DNA of 64,000 nt from contig NZ_JAFBDO010000002.1 of NCBI RefSeq assembly GCF_016908295.1, positions 186,001 to 250,000 of the forward strand, read 5' to 3'. The first letter of the stretch is position 1. Each line of letters opens with the position of its first letter. Both the position numbers and the translations under genes were made by a program. This document shows positions 18,753 through 30,154 of the stretch, piece by piece. The DNA comes from Thalassobacillus pellis. GTDB lineage: Bacteria > Bacillota > Bacilli > Bacillales > Halobacillaceae. Below the pieces are notes generated by a model. That model had not been told where the DNA came from. It did not search any database and saw only the letters and a program-made list of their open reading frames with translations.

Positions 18753-19965
18753 TATTAATTCGTATGAAGAGTTCAAAAAGGCGATCCCGATAATTGATAA
18801 AATAGTTGAGAATGGTCACGATGCTTTTTTTGTCGGTGGTTCGGTACGAGACTTACTGATCGGAAGACCTATCGGAGATATTGATATTGCAAGCTCAGCC
18901 AAACCAGAAGAAATCATTTCCTTGTTTGATAAAGTCATTCCTATCGGTATTGACCATGGCACAGTGATGGTAAGACATAAGGGGGAGTCCTACGAAATAA
19001 CAACCTTTCGTACGGAAGAAGACTACCAGGATCATAGACACCCGGATAAAGTTGAATTTATAAACGATGTGAAAGAGGATCTGTCACGGCGTGATTTCAC
19101 CATTAACGCTATAGCGATGGATAAAAACGGAGATCTGGTAGATCCTTTCGAAGGGCAGAAAGCAATTGAAAATAAAGTGATTAAGGCTGTAGGTGATCCC
19201 CTGGAAAGGTTTGAAGAAGATCCTCTACGCATGATGCGTGCAGTCCGTTTTGTCAGTCAGTTAGGATATGAGATTGAAAAGGAAACATATACAGCTATCA
19301 AAAAGCAGGCAGGCTGGCTAAAAAAAATCGCTGTCGAGCGGATTGCCATCGAATTTGAGAAGATGTACGCCGGTCTCCATGTAACACAGGCCATTGACTG
19401 CTGTCTGCATGCTCGGATTCATGAAAGCCTTCCTGTTTTTCAGGAATATCCAAATTGGTTAGAGCAGTCTGGAAACTTCAAGCATCCCCTTAAAAGTTTC
19501 GCTGAAATTGTGGCGTACTACTGCTATACATTTGACTCTTTTTCGACAGGGGAATGGGCGAAACTGTGGAAGTTGTCTAAAAGGACAAAGAACGATGCTC
19601 AAGCACTGATGATCGCCCTTGATCAATACAAAAAGATGGGGTTACGCAACATAGTGCTCTATTCATTGCCAGAACATCTGACAGAGGGTTTTTCCAGGCT
19701 CGCAGCAATGATTTTTGATGAAGAATTTTACAGTTTGAGTGATCGAGTGAGTGCAGCAAAACTTAGCCTGCCAATTCAAAAGCGGAATGAGCTGGAGTTC
19801 CAAGGGGGAGACCTGTTGGCACTCTATCCAGATGAGAAACCCGGTCCATGGATGGCGGAAATACTGGATAAGGTGGAAGAGAAGGTGGTATCCAAAGAAC
19901 TTCGGAATGATTATAATGAAATAAAGGAGTGGCTGATCAAATGGAATCCACCCGGCAGAAAATGA
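18742..19965 (+). CDS. cca: CCA-adding tRNA nucleotidyltransferase
   Basis: Adds or repairs the 3' CCA end of tRNAs. 407 aa from ATG 18742, which overlaps bsh[23 protein letters not shown] carries the class II catalytic Dx[13 protein letters not shown] and [15 protein letters not shown] are the usual following motifs. Overlaps birA by 25 bases. Confidence 0.95.
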   Translation: MKYDINSYEEFKKAIPIIDKIVENGHDAFFVGGSVRDLLIGRPIGDIDIASSAKPEEIISLFDKVIPIGIDHGTVMVRHKGESYEITTFRTEEDYQDHRHPDKVEFINDVKEDLSRRDFTINAIAMDKNGDLVDPFEGQKAIENKVIKAVGDPLERFEEDPLRMMRAVRFVSQLGYEIEKETYTAIKKQAGWLKKIAVERIAIEFEKMYAGLHVTQAIDCCLHARIHESLPVFQEYPNWLEQSGNFKHPLKSFAEIVAYYCYTFDSFSTGEWAKLWKLSKRTKNDAQALMIALDQYKKMGLRNIVLYSLPEHLTEGFSRLAAMIFDEEFYSLSDRVSAAKLSLPIQKRNELEFQGGDLLALYPDEKPGPWMAEILDKVEEKVVSKELRNDYNEIKEWLIKWNPPGRK

Positions 19966-20942
19966 TAAAGTTACTGGCAAATAACCGTACTGGTTACATT
20001 TCCGGCCAGGAGCTTTCCAGACAGTTATCCGTATCAAGAACTGCTATATGGAAGCATATGAAAGAATTAGAGAAAGATGGCTATATTATAGAAGCCGCTC
20101 CTAAGAAGGGTTACCGCATTATCGACTTTCCCGATAAAGTCAGCCAGAACACGCTGAGATGGGGGTTGAACACTACGTGGGCAGGTCAGGAGCTGTTTCA
20201 TTATAATCAGGTGGCATCAACACAGGAAATCGCTCACAAGCTTGCTGCTGAAGGTCATCCCCATGGAACACTAGTGGTAGCAGATGAGCAAGTCAAAGGA
20301 AAAGGAAGGATGGCGCGACCTTGGCATTCCCAGAAGAAAGACGGCATTTGGATGAGTCTGCTGTTACGGCCGGATCTTCCCCCGGTCCAGGCTCCCCAAA
20401 TCACCTTATTGGCTGCCACTGTACTTGCAAAAGCAATTGCGTCCGCATCACAGGTAGAGCCACAAATTAAATGGCCGAATGATCTGTTAATCAACCATAA
20501 GAAAATGGCGGGGATACTTACTGAAATGCAGGCTGAACAAGATCAGATTCAGTATGTCGTCCTTGGTATGGGAATCAATATCAACCAGGATCCAGGAAAA
20601 TTTCCGGATGAGATTAAGAAAAAAGCGACTTCCCTGCGTCAGGAAACAGGGGAAACATGGAATATCACCTGGCTGATTCAATTGATTTTAGAAACCTTTG
20701 AGAATACATATGAGCAATTTGTACACGAAGGTTTTGGAACAGTAAAAAAAACTTGGGAGCAATATGGTTATAAAATCGGTGAGCAAGTAACCATTTCCAC
20801 AATGAGAAAAACCTGGGAGGCAACATTACTTGGCATAGAAGCGGATGGTGCGCTGCTGGTAAAAGGGATTGATGGACGGGAAGAAAAGCTTTATTCTGCT
20901 GAAATCCATTGGGGAGAGGGGGGTTATAATGCTGACGCTTAA
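19941..20942 (+). CDS. birA: Biotin-protein ligase / biotin repressor BirA
   Basis: Attaches biotin to carboxylases and represses biotin genes. 333 aa from ATG 19941, served by AAGGAG at 19924-19929. The N-terminus is a winged helix ([23 protein letters not shown]); the ligase domain has the biotin loop GKGRMARPW and IKWPNDL. Overlaps cca upstream and panB downstream. Confidence 0.95.
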   Translation: MESTRQKMIKLLANNRTGYISGQELSRQLSVSRTAIWKHMKELEKDGYIIEAAPKKGYRIIDFPDKVSQNTLRWGLNTTWAGQELFHYNQVASTQEIAHKLAAEGHPHGTLVVADEQVKGKGRMARPWHSQKKDGIWMSLLLRPDLPPVQAPQITLLAATVLAKAIASASQVEPQIKWPNDLLINHKKMAGILTEMQAEQDQIQYVVLGMGININQDPGKFPDEIKKKATSLRQETGETWNITWLIQLILETFENTYEQFVHEGFGTVKKTWEQYGYKIGEQVTISTMRKTWEATLLGIEADGALLVKGIDGREEKLYSAEIHWGEGGYNADA

Positions 20943-21765
20943 ACGGATGATGGAGATGAAGAACAGCAATGAAAAAATTGCAATGATTACGGCATACGAC
21001 TATCCTTCGGCAAAACTTGCCGAGCAGGCAGGTGCTGATATGATATTGGTGGGAGACTCATTGGGAATGGTTGTACTGGGATACGACTCGACAGTGCCAG
21101 TGACCGTTGCAGATATGGTCCACCATGGAAAGGCAGTGCAACGGGGAGCAACAGATACTTATTTAGTCGTGGATATGCCGTTTATGTCGTACCATGTATC
21201 CATGGAAGAGACAATGAGGAATGCGGCAGAAATCTTTCAATCGACAGGTGCACAAGCTTTGAAATTAGAAGGGGGCGGTGAAGTCCTTAAGTCGATCCGA
21301 AGACTAAAGGTGGCAGGAATCCCGGTGATCGGACATTTAGGTTTGACCCCCCAGACGGTCAATGTCCTTGGCGGGTATAAAGTCCAGGGTAAAAACCAGG
21401 AAACCGCTAAACAGCTCATCGAGGATGCTGTTGCAATAGAGGAAAGCGGAGCTATTGCGCTGGTACTGGAATGTGTTCCAAAAGAATTGGCGGAACTTGT
21501 TTCTGAAAAACTGTCGATTCCAACAATCGGTATCGGGGCTGGGCCTTTCTGTGATGGTCAAGTCCTTGTTTATCATGATATCCTCCGTTATGGAGTGAAT
21601 CGCCTGCCGAAATTCGTGAAGAGTTATCTTGATGGTAATGAATCGTTCTCTGCTGGGCTAAGCGGATATGTCCAAGATGTAAAATCGGGCATCTTCCCTG
21701 AAGAAAAACATTCATTCACTATGGATAAAGGTCTTTTGCCAAAAAAGGAAGGGGATAAAACGTGA
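20929..21765 (+). CDS. panB: 3-methyl-2-oxobutanoate hydroxymethyltransferase
   Basis: First step of pantothenate synthesis (ketopantoate from ketoisovalerate and methylene-THF). ATG 20929 lies behind GGGGAGAGGGG and overlaps birA by 14 bases; 278 aa. [15 protein letters not shown] and the [11 protein letters not shown] motif are typical. Overlaps panC by 4 bases. Confidence 0.96.
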   Translation: MLTLKRMMEMKNSNEKIAMITAYDYPSAKLAEQAGADMILVGDSLGMVVLGYDSTVPVTVADMVHHGKAVQRGATDTYLVVDMPFMSYHVSMEETMRNAAEIFQSTGAQALKLEGGGEVLKSIRRLKVAGIPVIGHLGLTPQTVNVLGGYKVQGKNQETAKQLIEDAVAIEESGAIALVLECVPKELAELVSEKLSIPTIGIGAGPFCDGQVLVYHDILRYGVNRLPKFVKSYLDGNESFSAGLSGYVQDVKSGIFPEEKHSFTMDKGLLPKKEGDKT

Positions 21766-22613
21766 AGGTTATACATTCCCCTGACGAATTGCAAGAAGTA
21801 GCTATATCTTATAAAAATGAAGGAAAAACAATTGGCTTTGTCCCTACGATGGGTTTTTTGCATGAAGGTCATGAAAAATTAATAGAAGAAGCCCGAAAAG
21901 AAAATGATATAGTATTATTGAGTATTTTTGTTAACCCTTTACAATTTGGGCCACATGATGATCTTGATCATTATCCCAGGGATGAGCAGCATGATCGTAA
22001 AGTAGCCAGTCGTTTAGGGGTAGACTTACTTTTTCATCCTGATGTGGAGTCCATGTATCCGCATGAACCTGCAATAAAACTGACAGTGATACGAAGAACG
22101 GATGTATTATGCGGGAGAAGCAGACCTGGACACTTTGACGGTGTTGTCACGGTTCTTGCCAAACTGTTTCATCTAGGGCTGCCCACACGTGTTTATTTTG
22201 GAATGAAAGATGCCCAGCAGGTTGCAGTGGTGGATGGGTTGATAAAGGACTTTCATTTTCCTGTAGAATTAGTGCCTGTTCCGACGGTCAGGGAGCCCGA
22301 TGGCCTTGCGAAGAGCAGCAGGAATGTGAACCTGTCTGCTGCCGAAAGGAAAGAAGCGCCGTTTATCCATAAAGGGCTTGTACATGGTAAGGTGTTAATC
22401 CAGGATGGCTGCAGGAATCCTGAAAAAGTAAACAATGCGGTTAAAAGTTTTATTGAAAAACATACTCATGGTAAAATAGATTATATAGAAATACTATCCT
22501 ATCCTGAATTAGAATCAGTTGCTTCCATCAAGGGGCGGATCATTCTGGCTGCTGCTGTAAAGTTTAATAAAGCAAGGCTGATCGACAATCTAGTTATGGA
22601 GGCAGGCGACTGA
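21762..22613 (+). CDS. panC: Pantothenate synthetase
   Basis: ATP-dependent condensation of pantoate with beta-alanine. 283 aa, GTG start overlapping the panB stop, [25 protein letters not shown] (HxGH nucleotide motif), [16 protein letters not shown] and the C-terminal domain are present. Confidence 0.96.
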   Translation: MKVIHSPDELQEVAISYKNEGKTIGFVPTMGFLHEGHEKLIEEARKENDIVLLSIFVNPLQFGPHDDLDHYPRDEQHDRKVASRLGVDLLFHPDVESMYPHEPAIKLTVIRRTDVLCGRSRPGHFDGVVTVLAKLFHLGLPTRVYFGMKDAQQVAVVDGLIKDFHFPVELVPVPTVREPDGLAKSSRNVNLSAAERKEAPFIHKGLVHGKVLIQDGCRNPEKVNNAVKSFIEKHTHGKIDYIEILSYPELESVASIKGRIILAAAVKFNKARLIDNLVMEAGD

Positions 22614-22643
22614 GCAGATAGGGTAACGTATAGGAGGAGAATC

Positions 22644-23033
22644 ATGTTTCGCACCATGATGAAATCAAAAATTCACCGCGCAAGGGTAACGGAAGCAAAC
22701 CTGAACTACGTTGGAAGTATAACAATAGACGAAGACATCATGGAGCAAGTGGATATCCTTCCCCATGAAAAAGTTCAGATTGTCAATAACAATAACGGTG
22801 CACGCTTGGAAACATATGTTATACCCGGTGAAAGGGGTAGCGGCGTTGTCTGCTTGAATGGTGCAGCTGCAAGGCTTGTTCAACCAGATGATATAGTAAT
22901 TATTGTTGCTTATGCATTGGTGTCCAGAGAAGAATTGAGCGAATTTAAGCCAAGGGTTGCTTTGATGGATGAGAATAATAACATCACAGAGATAATGGAA
23001 CAAGAACCGCCGTTGACTGTCATCCCTTCATAA
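22644..23033 (+). CDS. panD: Aspartate 1-decarboxylase proenzyme
   Basis: Makes beta-alanine from aspartate for pantothenate. 129 aa. Self-cleavage site G24-S25 in [11 protein letters not shown] generates the pyruvoyl cofactor. RBS AGGAGGAG. End of panBCD, followed by a terminator. Confidence 0.96.
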   Translation: MFRTMMKSKIHRARVTEANLNYVGSITIDEDIMEQVDILPHEKVQIVNNNNGARLETYVIPGERGSGVVCLNGAAARLVQPDDIVIIVAYALVSREELSEFKPRVALMDENNNITEIMEQEPPLTVIPS

Positions 23034-23062
23034 ATGGACTGGTAATCAAAATTCGTATTTGG

Positions 23063-23105
23063 AAAGGATTCACGCTGCTAAGAAGCGGAATCCTTTATTT
23101 TTCGT
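23063..23105 (+). terminator. Rho-independent terminator after panD
   Basis: AAAGGATTC (23063-23071) pairs with GAATCCTTT (23088-23096), then a T-rich tail. Confidence 0.8.
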
Positions 23106-23132
23106 AGGTTATAAGGAAAAGAGGGTAGCTTC

Positions 23133-25925
23133 ATGGCTAAGTTTACAGTAGTTGATTTAGAAACAACTGGTAATGCCCCGGCAAAAGGGGACAGGATAAT
23201 CGAGATAGGCCTGATGGTATGGGAGGACGGGGAAGTCACTCATGAATTTTCATCTCTCATTTATCCGGAAGTCTTTATCCCGGCTTTTATCTCAAACTTG
23301 ACAGGTATTACAGAAGAAGCGGTAGTGAACGCTCCTCTTTTTTCCGAAATTGCTGAAGATGTGCATAGCTTTTTTCAAGATGCCTATATTGTAGCGCATA
23401 ACATTCAATTTGACCTAAGGTTCCTCAATCATGAATTTCACGCTTGCGGCTTAAAAGCTTTGCGAAATCCCGTTATTGATACAGTAGAATTATCCAGGAT
23501 TCTGTTTCCCCAGGCGAACAGTTTTAAATTAGGTCATCTTGCCGAGCAGCTGGATATAAAGCATGATGAGCCCCATCGTGCTTTATCTGACACCAAGGTC
23601 ACCCTTAGTTTGCTGGAAAAGCTTCTGAACAAGTTCACTGAACTGCCATTACATACTCTCCAACAATTGCGGACACTGGAACATAACCTTAAAAGTGACC
23701 TGGATGGATTATTGAATGACGAAATCCATCGAAAATTTTACGGCGGGGAGCTCAGCAAAGGAATAGATATTATTCACGGACTAGCTGTTAAGGCCCCTGT
23801 TCAGCCTGCTTCTGAGCCAAATGTGCCATCCAAGTCCTTCGGTTCCTATTTAGACAGACTGTTCGGCACTAAAAACGGTCTTGCTTCGGTTGTACCTGGG
23901 TATGAATTTCGCGAAGGGCAAAGGGTTATGTCAGAATCTGTTTATGATGCATTTAATGCTAATCATCATGCAATGATCGAAGCGGAAACAGGCACGGGTA
24001 AATCTTTGGCATACCTGATTCCCTCTGCATATTTTGCAGTCAAAAATAAAGCCAAGGTTGTTATTAGTACGTTTACTACACAATTGCAGCGACAATTACT
24101 GGAAAAAGAAATACCTCAGGTTGAAAGACTGTTTGATTTTCCGTTAAAAACAGCAATTCTAAAAGGGAAAGAACATTATATAAGCACACTGAGATTCAGC
24201 AAAGAAATGGAAGAACGTTCCCTTGATAATTACGATATAGTTTTATCAAAGGGCATGCTGCTTGTCTGGCTGACTGAAACAGTAACAGGTGATATCGATG
24301 AAATCCAGTTACCACCTAGTGGCAAAGTGCTATGGAACCGCATTTCTACAGATCAGGAAGATATTGAAGAAACGTGGTCATCCGCTAACAGGGCATCATT
24401 TTATCGTCGTGCCCGGGAAAGTGCGGAAAATGCCCATATCATTATTACGAATCACTCTTTATTATGTACGGACCTGACACTTGAACACGCCTTTTTACCC
24501 GACTACGATTATATAGTTGTAGATGAAGCTCATCATTTGGACTCCACTGCAAGCAGATATTTCGGGTTGCAGATGGATTATATTCAGTGGCAGAACTTCT
24601 TTACTCAGCTTGAATCGTTTTATGCTGCCAAGGAAAAAGTATGGCCTGAAAAGTTAATTTCTGAGATCAAGCGCTGTGATCCTATCTTACAAGAAATGAA
24701 AGAAGAATTGGATGGGTTATTCCGCTATTTATTCCATGTAGTAATTTCTTACAACAAAAATAATGTGGACAAAAACGATATTGGAAGAGTCCAATTCACT
24801 TTCCGGCACGATTATATGAAAAACAAGCAAATTTCTACGATACGGGAAATGTTTTTCAGGCTTAAATCACGAATTAATAAAATGGTCAGGACAATGGAAA
24901 TATTTAATGCGCAATTTTTAATCGAAACGAATGCTGCAGATAGGAATATGCTTGAATCGGATCATAAAGAATTGACCAATCATATGGAAAAGCTTGAGAG
25001 CATGAAAAATGAAATGGAAGATTATTTACTAAATGATGATGACAGCGAGGTAAAGTGGCTGGAGATTGATGCGAATGGCGCACATAATGCTGTTTATCTT
25101 TACAGTGAACCGATAGATATTTCTGAAAACCTTCGGCAATCGCTTTTCAACCAAAAGAAAAGCGTAGTGTTAACCAGCGCAACTTTAACGATGAAACACT
25201 CTTTCAAATACATCACAGATCGACTTGGGGTAACAGGCGAGGACTTGTTAAAAACAAAAATACCCTCACCTTATCCGTTTGACCAGCAAGTGCAGCTGAT
25301 GGTTCCGAATGATTTTCCTGACATTAAAACAAATCAGGAAGATTTCATATCGGCAACCTGTGAAGCCATCTATTCTCTAGCTCATATTACAGATGGGCGT
25401 ATGCTTGTCTTGTTTACTTCTTATGATATGCTGAAGAAATCCTATGATCTGTTAAAGGAGATAATCCTTCCGGAGGAATTTATGCTTTTCGCCCAAGGTA
25501 TTTCAAGCGGAAGCAGGGAGCGTTTGAAGAAGAATTTTCAGGCGTTTGATCAATCGATATTGCTCGGAACAAGTTCATTCTGGGAAGGTGTAGACATTCC
25601 GGGTCAGGATCTTTCATGCCTGGTAATTGTTCGTCTCCCATTTCAGCCGCCTAATCACCCAGTTTATCAGGCACGAACGCATTATATGAAAAGAAATGGA
25701 AAGAATGCTTTTATGGAGCAGGCATTGCCTCCAGCTGTCATCCGGTTCAAACAAGGTTTCGGAAGATTGATCCGTTCCAGCACTGACAGAGGAATCGTAT
25801 TCGTTTGTGATCAACGCCTGATTAATGCCCGGTATGGAAAGTACTTCATCGAATCCATTCCTGAGGTGCCTATTACGGTCGATAGTACAACAAATTTAAT
25901 GCAAAAAGCGCAGGAATGGTTATGA
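23133..25925 (+). CDS. dinG: DinG-family helicase with N-terminal 3'-5' exonuclease domain
   Basis: 930 aa. An N-terminal DnaQ-like exonuclease (VVDLETTG, D8/E10) is fused to an XPD-like helicase with Walker A GTGKS near 287-291 and DEAH at 464-467. The C-terminal motif QGFGRLIRS is typical of DinG. The firmicute form lacks a clear four-cysteine iron-sulfur cluster. B. subtilis DinG is of this fused type; role in DNA repair is inferred from the family. Confidence 0.94.
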   Translation: MAKFTVVDLETTGNAPAKGDRIIEIGLMVWEDGEVTHEFSSLIYPEVFIPAFISNLTGITEEAVVNAPLFSEIAEDVHSFFQDAYIVAHNIQFDLRFLNHEFHACGLKALRNPVIDTVELSRILFPQANSFKLGHLAEQLDIKHDEPHRALSDTKVTLSLLEKLLNKFTELPLHTLQQLRTLEHNLKSDLDGLLNDEIHRKFYGGELSKGIDIIHGLAVKAPVQPASEPNVPSKSFGSYLDRLFGTKNGLASVVPGYEFREGQRVMSESVYDAFNANHHAMIEAETGTGKSLAYLIPSAYFAVKNKAKVVISTFTTQLQRQLLEKEIPQVERLFDFPLKTAILKGKEHYISTLRFSKEMEERSLDNYDIVLSKGMLLVWLTETVTGDIDEIQLPPSGKVLWNRISTDQEDIEETWSSANRASFYRRARESAENAHIIITNHSLLCTDLTLEHAFLPDYDYIVVDEAHHLDSTASRYFGLQMDYIQWQNFFTQLESFYAAKEKVWPEKLISEIKRCDPILQEMKEELDGLFRYLFHVVISYNKNNVDKNDIGRVQFTFRHDYMKNKQISTIREMFFRLKSRINKMVRTMEIFNAQFLIETNAADRNMLESDHKELTNHMEKLESMKNEMEDYLLNDDDSEVKWLEIDANGAHNAVYLYSEPIDISENLRQSLFNQKKSVVLTSATLTMKHSFKYITDRLGVTGEDLLKTKIPSPYPFDQQVQLMVPNDFPDIKTNQEDFISATCEAIYSLAHITDGRMLVLFTSYDMLKKSYDLLKEIILPEEFMLFAQGISSGSRERLKKNFQAFDQSILLGTSSFWEGVDIPGQDLSCLVIVRLPFQPPNHPVYQARTHYMKRNGKNAFMEQALPPAVIRFKQGFGRLIRSSTDRGIVFVCDQRLINARYGKYFIESIPEVPITVDSTTNLMQKAQEWL

Positions 25926-25986
25926 TTTTATCAGCTGCACATGCTATCAATAAATGAAAAATAAATGACTGATGGCAGGGATGCAG

Positions 25987-26766
25987 ATGCTAAAAAATAC
26001 AATACTTTCCCTTCTTATCCTGATTATCGGGACTAGTCCGAACTCTCAGTCTCTGCTTGAACCGTATGTAGGCAACGAAGCCAGAATTACTTTTTTCGGT
26101 CTGCCTGACGGAGAAGCCACTTTACTGGAAACTGATCAGCAGGATAATTATTTGATCAATACAGGCGATGAAGAAAGTTACCATAATCTGACTGCAGAAT
26201 TAGATGAACTAGGTGTCAAGAAGATTAATGGTATTATCCTTACCGGGGAAACGGACGATTATTGTGGGAATTTAGCCAAACTGATTGAAACTTACAAGGT
26301 GAAAACCGTTTTTCATACTGGTAAATGGGAGAGGGAATGTACCAAAGGTGCAAGTATAAAACATATTAGATGGTCTGAAAACGACCAAGTACAGTGGGGA
26401 GAAGTTCATGTACAAGTTGTCTATACAGATGAACAGGTAATGGATGTACTCCTGACTATTTATAACACCGGGGTTTTATTTCTGACAAAGGGTAATATCG
26501 AGGAAGAACTGCACATTTTAAAAAAGAATCTGCCTTTTGAAATCCTAAAAGTCGGTGCCTATGGTTCTGGACAATCACCAAGCGGACAGTTTTTGGATGA
26601 AACAGATCCCCATCTGGGAATTGTATTTTCAAGAAGAGGCATAGCGGTCAACGATGGCTTAATGGAAAGGTTGCAAGGGTATTGGATGGACCTTTATCGG
26701 CTGAAACAAACAGGAACGACAACCATTGAAATAAATGAGGAACAATATTCAGTACCTTCTGATTAA
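25987..26766 (+). CDS. Secreted ComEC-like metallo-beta-lactamase fold, metal site lost
   Basis: About 260 aa. The start is uncertain: ATGs at 25972, 25981 and 25987 are possible, and the last is best spaced from GCAGGGA. A hydrophobic N-terminal signal or anchor (LKNTILSLLILIIGTS) precedes a domain resembling the C-terminal metallo-beta-lactamase domain of ComEC/Rec2 (ITFFGLPDGEATLLE, YLINTGDEES, INGIILTG). The HxHxDH zinc motif is replaced by GETDDYCG, so hydrolase activity is unlikely. Not found between dinG and ypmA in B. subtilis. Confidence 0.6.
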   Translation: MLKNTILSLLILIIGTSPNSQSLLEPYVGNEARITFFGLPDGEATLLETDQQDNYLINTGDEESYHNLTAELDELGVKKINGIILTGETDDYCGNLAKLIETYKVKTVFHTGKWERECTKGASIKHIRWSENDQVQWGEVHVQVVYTDEQVMDVLLTIYNTGVLFLTKGNIEEELHILKKNLPFEILKVGAYGSGQSPSGQFLDETDPHLGIVFSRRGIAVNDGLMERLQGYWMDLYRLKQTGTTTIEINEEQYSVPSD

Positions 26767-26773
26767 AGTAAGA

Positions 26774-26830
26774 AAAAAACCTGTGCCCATCAAGGGCACA
26801 GGAATGGTTGTGGGTTAGGTTTTTATTTTA
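26774..26830 (+). terminator. Hairpin after the ComEC-like gene
   Basis: Perfect 9-bp stem CCTGTGCCC (26780-26788) / GGGCACAGG (26794-26802), preceded by an A run. T-rich sequence on the plus strand comes only about 16 bases later. It would terminate well only on the minus strand, where no gene is seen, unless the outer AAAAACCT/AGGTTTTT arms also pair. Confidence 0.5.
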
Positions 26831-26973
26831 ATTCAATTCACCATCAAAAATTGTAGGCCAAACTGTTATAATGGAAAAGGTGATACTTGGTTCTTAATTG
26901 ATATTATTCGTCAAAACCCTGCCTGTATGTATAGCAAATTTTGAGATGAACTGATATTATTGGGGGGATAAAA

Positions 26974-27144
26974 ATGGGGAACAAAATTGAGACACTTTCC
27001 ACGGTCAAAGTCAAACATGCAGATGATCTGTATAAGATTGTCGATACTCTAAACAGGACATTGAAAGAAGAAAATTTAATGTTCGGATTGGCACTTGATG
27101 AAGATGATAAGGACACCGCGATCTTCACGATTTACCGTACCTGA
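26974..27144 (+). CDS. ypmA: YpmA, DUF4264 small protein
   Basis: 56 aa behind a strong RBS (TGGGGGGAT). Residues DDLYKIVDTLNRTLK and NLMFGLALDED match, from memory, B. subtilis YpmA, and the length and place before ypmB agree. Cytosolic, function unknown. Its last 47 bases overlap the probable start of ypmB in another frame. Confidence 0.88.
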   Translation: MGNKIETLSTVKVKHADDLYKIVDTLNRTLKEENLMFGLALDEDDKDTAIFTIYRT

Positions 27145-27631
27145 TTGGGTGAAATGGTTACTGGCAGGTTTGGCATTATGCGGACTTCTGGTTTTCGGTT
27201 TTTCGTATTGGGTTTACACCGGTATCATGGAAGAAAAAACAGCCGGATTTCAAAAAGCAAAAGAGCTGGCTCTTGCAGAAACTTCACTTACACAAGCTAT
27301 ATCCGTCCAGAACTATAATGGCGATCGTGCTGTACATATTGTGACAGGGAAAACAGAAAAGAATATTAAAGGCTACGCCTTCGTCAATCCAGAAAAGGAT
27401 AAGATAATCAAATTTATACAACAGAGTGAAATTCTGAATAAAGCAGATATGAAAAAAGCGTGGCAAAGCAGCTGTGAAAATTGTCAGATGATTGAGGTAC
27501 AGTTGGGTATGGAGAACGAAGTACCTTTATGGGAAATCACGTACATAGATGACCAGGGGCGTTACGTATTTGCTTATTTTGATGTGAAATCAGGAAAACG
27601 GAAGCAGCTGTTTGCTTTTAAGCGTTCATAA
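27098..27631 (+). CDS. ypmB: YpmB, DUF5590 membrane-anchored protein
   Basis: About 177 aa with one N-terminal membrane helix (WLLAGLALCGLLVFGFSYWVY) and an extracellular domain with PepSY-like features ending FDVKSGKRKQLFAF. In-frame starts are TTG 27095, ATG 27098 and ATG 27104, none with a clear RBS, so translation is probably coupled to ypmA, which it overlaps. It is followed by aspB, as in B. subtilis. Confidence 0.82.
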   Translation: MKMIRTPRSSRFTVPDWVKWLLAGLALCGLLVFGFSYWVYTGIMEEKTAGFQKAKELALAETSLTQAISVQNYNGDRAVHIVTGKTEKNIKGYAFVNPEKDKIIKFIQQSEILNKADMKKAWQSSCENCQMIEVQLGMENEVPLWEITYIDDQGRYVFAYFDVKSGKRKQLFAFKRS

Positions 27632-27646
27632 AAAGGAGTGGAGAAA

Positions 27647-28831
27647 GTGGAATTAGCAAAAAGAGTACAAGCATTGACACCTTCAAGCACATTAGCCATT
27701 ACTGCAAAGGCTAAAGCTTTAAAGGCAGACGGACATGACGTTATAGGCCTGGGAGCTGGTGAACCGGATTTCAATACTCCGGAGTATATCCTCGAAGCCG
27801 CATCCTACGCCATGAAAAAGGGGTTGACCAAATATACCCCCTCTGGTGGAATTCCGGACTTGAAACAGGCAATCATCGAAAAAATGCAAAAAGATCAGAA
27901 TCTTGTATATAAGGATACTCAAATCATTGTTACTACCGGAGCTAAACATGCATTATATACACTTTTTCAGGTCTTGTTAAATCCGGGGGAAGAGGTAATC
28001 ATCCCTGCTCCCTACTGGGTAAGCTATCCGGAACAAGTTAAACTTGCCGGAGGGAACCCGGTCCTGACGCAGGCGAAAGAAGAGAATGATTTCAAATTGA
28101 CGCCAGAACAGCTTGAAAAGGCGATCACTTCTAAAACAAAAGCAGTCATCATTAATTCTCCGAATAACCCGACTGGTATGATGTATTCACGAGAAGAATT
28201 AAATGAGTTGGGGAAAGTTTGTCTGGAGCATGGTGTGCTGGTCGTTTCCGATGAAATTTATGAAAAATTAATCTATACTGAGCAGGATCATGTTTCCATC
28301 GCTTCTTTATCAGAAGAGCTTTATAACAATACAGTCATTATCAATGGAGTTTCGAAATCTCATTCCATGACAGGATGGAGGATCGGATTTGCTGCGGGAA
28401 ATCCCGAGATTATCAAAGCGATGACCAATATGGCATCTCATTCCACATCCAATCCAACCTCTATTGCTCAATATGCAGCACTTGCTGCTTATACTACGGA
28501 TGAGAATGAAGTGGAAAAAATGAGAGAGGCTTTCGAAGAACGTCTGGAAAAGCTATATGACTGGCTGGTTGATATTCCAGGTGTCGATTGCGTTAAGCCG
28601 AAGGGAGCATTCTACTTATTCCCTAATGTTAAAGAAGCAAGCCGGCTTAATGGCTTTGAAAATGTCGACGACTGGGTCGAAGCCTTGCTGGAAGAAGAAA
28701 AAGTTGCACTTGTACCGGGATCTGGCTTTGGTGCGCCTGATAATGTGCGTCTTTCTTACGCAACATCACTTGACCATTTGGAAGAAGCAGCGAGAAGAAT
28801 CAAGCGTTTCGTAGAAAATCATACCAAGTAG
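27647..28831 (+). CDS. aspB: Aspartate aminotransferase
   Basis: PLP enzyme interconverting aspartate and oxaloacetate. GTG 27647 is chosen because AAAGGAG overlaps the earlier GTG at 27638; it gives 394 aa beginning [16 protein letters not shown] lysine K237 in [22 protein letters not shown] motif. It may supply aspartate for asnS next door. Confidence 0.95.
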   Translation: MELAKRVQALTPSSTLAITAKAKALKADGHDVIGLGAGEPDFNTPEYILEAASYAMKKGLTKYTPSGGIPDLKQAIIEKMQKDQNLVYKDTQIIVTTGAKHALYTLFQVLLNPGEEVIIPAPYWVSYPEQVKLAGGNPVLTQAKEENDFKLTPEQLEKAITSKTKAVIINSPNNPTGMMYSREELNELGKVCLEHGVLVVSDEIYEKLIYTEQDHVSIASLSEELYNNTVIINGVSKSHSMTGWRIGFAAGNPEIIKAMTNMASHSTSNPTSIAQYAALAAYTTDENEVEKMREAFEERLEKLYDWLVDIPGVDCVKPKGAFYLFPNVKEASRLNGFENVDDWVEALLEEEKVALVPGSGFGAPDNVRLSYATSLDHLEEAARRIKRFVENHTK

Positions 28832-28845
28832 TTGGAGGGAACATT

Positions 28846-30138
28846 GTGAAAACGACGATAACAGAAGTCCATAAGCATATAGGGGAAGAGGTGACGATTG
28901 GAGCCTGGCTCGCGAATAAACGATCAAGCGGTAAAATCGCTTTTCTTCAGCTTCGTGACGGGACTGGGTTTATCCAGGGAGTTGTAGTAAAAGCGGATAT
29001 TGGCGAAGAAAAGTTTCAGGAAGCTAAGGCTCTGACTCAGGAATCATCCATATACGTAACTGGGAAGGTAGTGGAGGATGCACGCTCTCCGGTAGGCTTT
29101 GAAATTCAAGTAACAGATTTTGAATTGATTCAAGAAGCAGTAGAGTACCCGATCACCCCTAAAAACCATGGCACAGAATTTTTGATGGATCACAGACATT
29201 TATGGCTACGTTCCAAAAAACAGCATGCCGTCATGAAAATCCGTAATGAAATCATACGCGCGACATATGAATTTTTTAATGAACAAGGATATGTTAAAAT
29301 CGATCCTCCAATATTGACAGGGGCATCAGCAGAAGGTACAACTGAACTTTTCCACACGAAATATTTTGACGAAGATGCTTATCTATCACAATCTGGCCAG
29401 CTTTATATGGAAGCTGCAGCAATGGCATTTGGAAAAGTGTTCAGCTTTGGGCCCACCTTCCGGGCTGAAAAATCAAAAACACGTCGCCACTTGATTGAGT
29501 TCTGGATGATTGAACCAGAAATGGCTTTTATGGATCATGATGACAGTCTGGAGGTTCAGGAGCGGTATGTTGCACATGTGGTGCAGTCTGTCCTGTCCAA
29601 TTGCAAGCTTGAATTACAAGCCTTGGACAGAGACATCACCCAATTGGAAAAAATTGCAGCGCCATTCCCGCGCATAACTTATGATGAAGCTATCCAGCTC
29701 CTGAAAGAAAAAGGGTTTGATGATGTGGAATGGGGAGATGATTTCGGTGCTCCGCACGAAACAGCTATAGCAGAAAGCTTCGACAAACCAGTATTTATCA
29801 TAAACTGGCCGGCTGAAATCAAAGCTTTCTATATGAAGCCTGATCCTAAACGACCAGAAGTAGTCTTATGCGCCGATTTAATTGCTCCTGAAGGTTACGG
29901 AGAAATTATTGGAGGATCCCAGAGAATAGATGATTTAGAGCTGATGAAACAGAGATATGAGGAACATGAGCTTACTGGACCAGCCTATGAATGGTACCTG
30001 CAGCTCCGCCAGTATGGCAGTGTTCCGCATTCTGGGTTCGGGTTAGGGCTTGAACGTACAGTAGCCTGGATTTCCGGCGTGGAACATGTTAGAGAAACCA
30101 TTCCATTCCCACGTCTTCTTAATCGACTATACCCATAA
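28846..30138 (+). CDS. asnS: Asparaginyl-tRNA synthetase
   Basis: Class II synthetase charging tRNA-Asn. 430 aa, GTG start. N-terminal OB-fold anticodon domain ([21 protein letters not shown]), then motif 2 [12 protein letters not shown] and motif 3 [10 protein letters not shown]. Downstream terminator. Confidence 0.96.
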   Translation: MKTTITEVHKHIGEEVTIGAWLANKRSSGKIAFLQLRDGTGFIQGVVVKADIGEEKFQEAKALTQESSIYVTGKVVEDARSPVGFEIQVTDFELIQEAVEYPITPKNHGTEFLMDHRHLWLRSKKQHAVMKIRNEIIRATYEFFNEQGYVKIDPPILTGASAEGTTELFHTKYFDEDAYLSQSGQLYMEAAAMAFGKVFSFGPTFRAEKSKTRRHLIEFWMIEPEMAFMDHDDSLEVQERYVAHVVQSVLSNCKLELQALDRDITQLEKIAAPFPRITYDEAIQLLKEKGFDDVEWGDDFGAPHETAIAESFDKPVFIINWPAEIKAFYMKPDPKRPEVVLCADLIAPEGYGEIIGGSQRIDDLELMKQRYEEHELTGPAYEWYLQLRQYGSVPHSGFGLGLERTVAWISGVEHVRETIPFPRLLNRLYP

Positions 30139-30154
30139 CCGAAAGTGATGGCCG

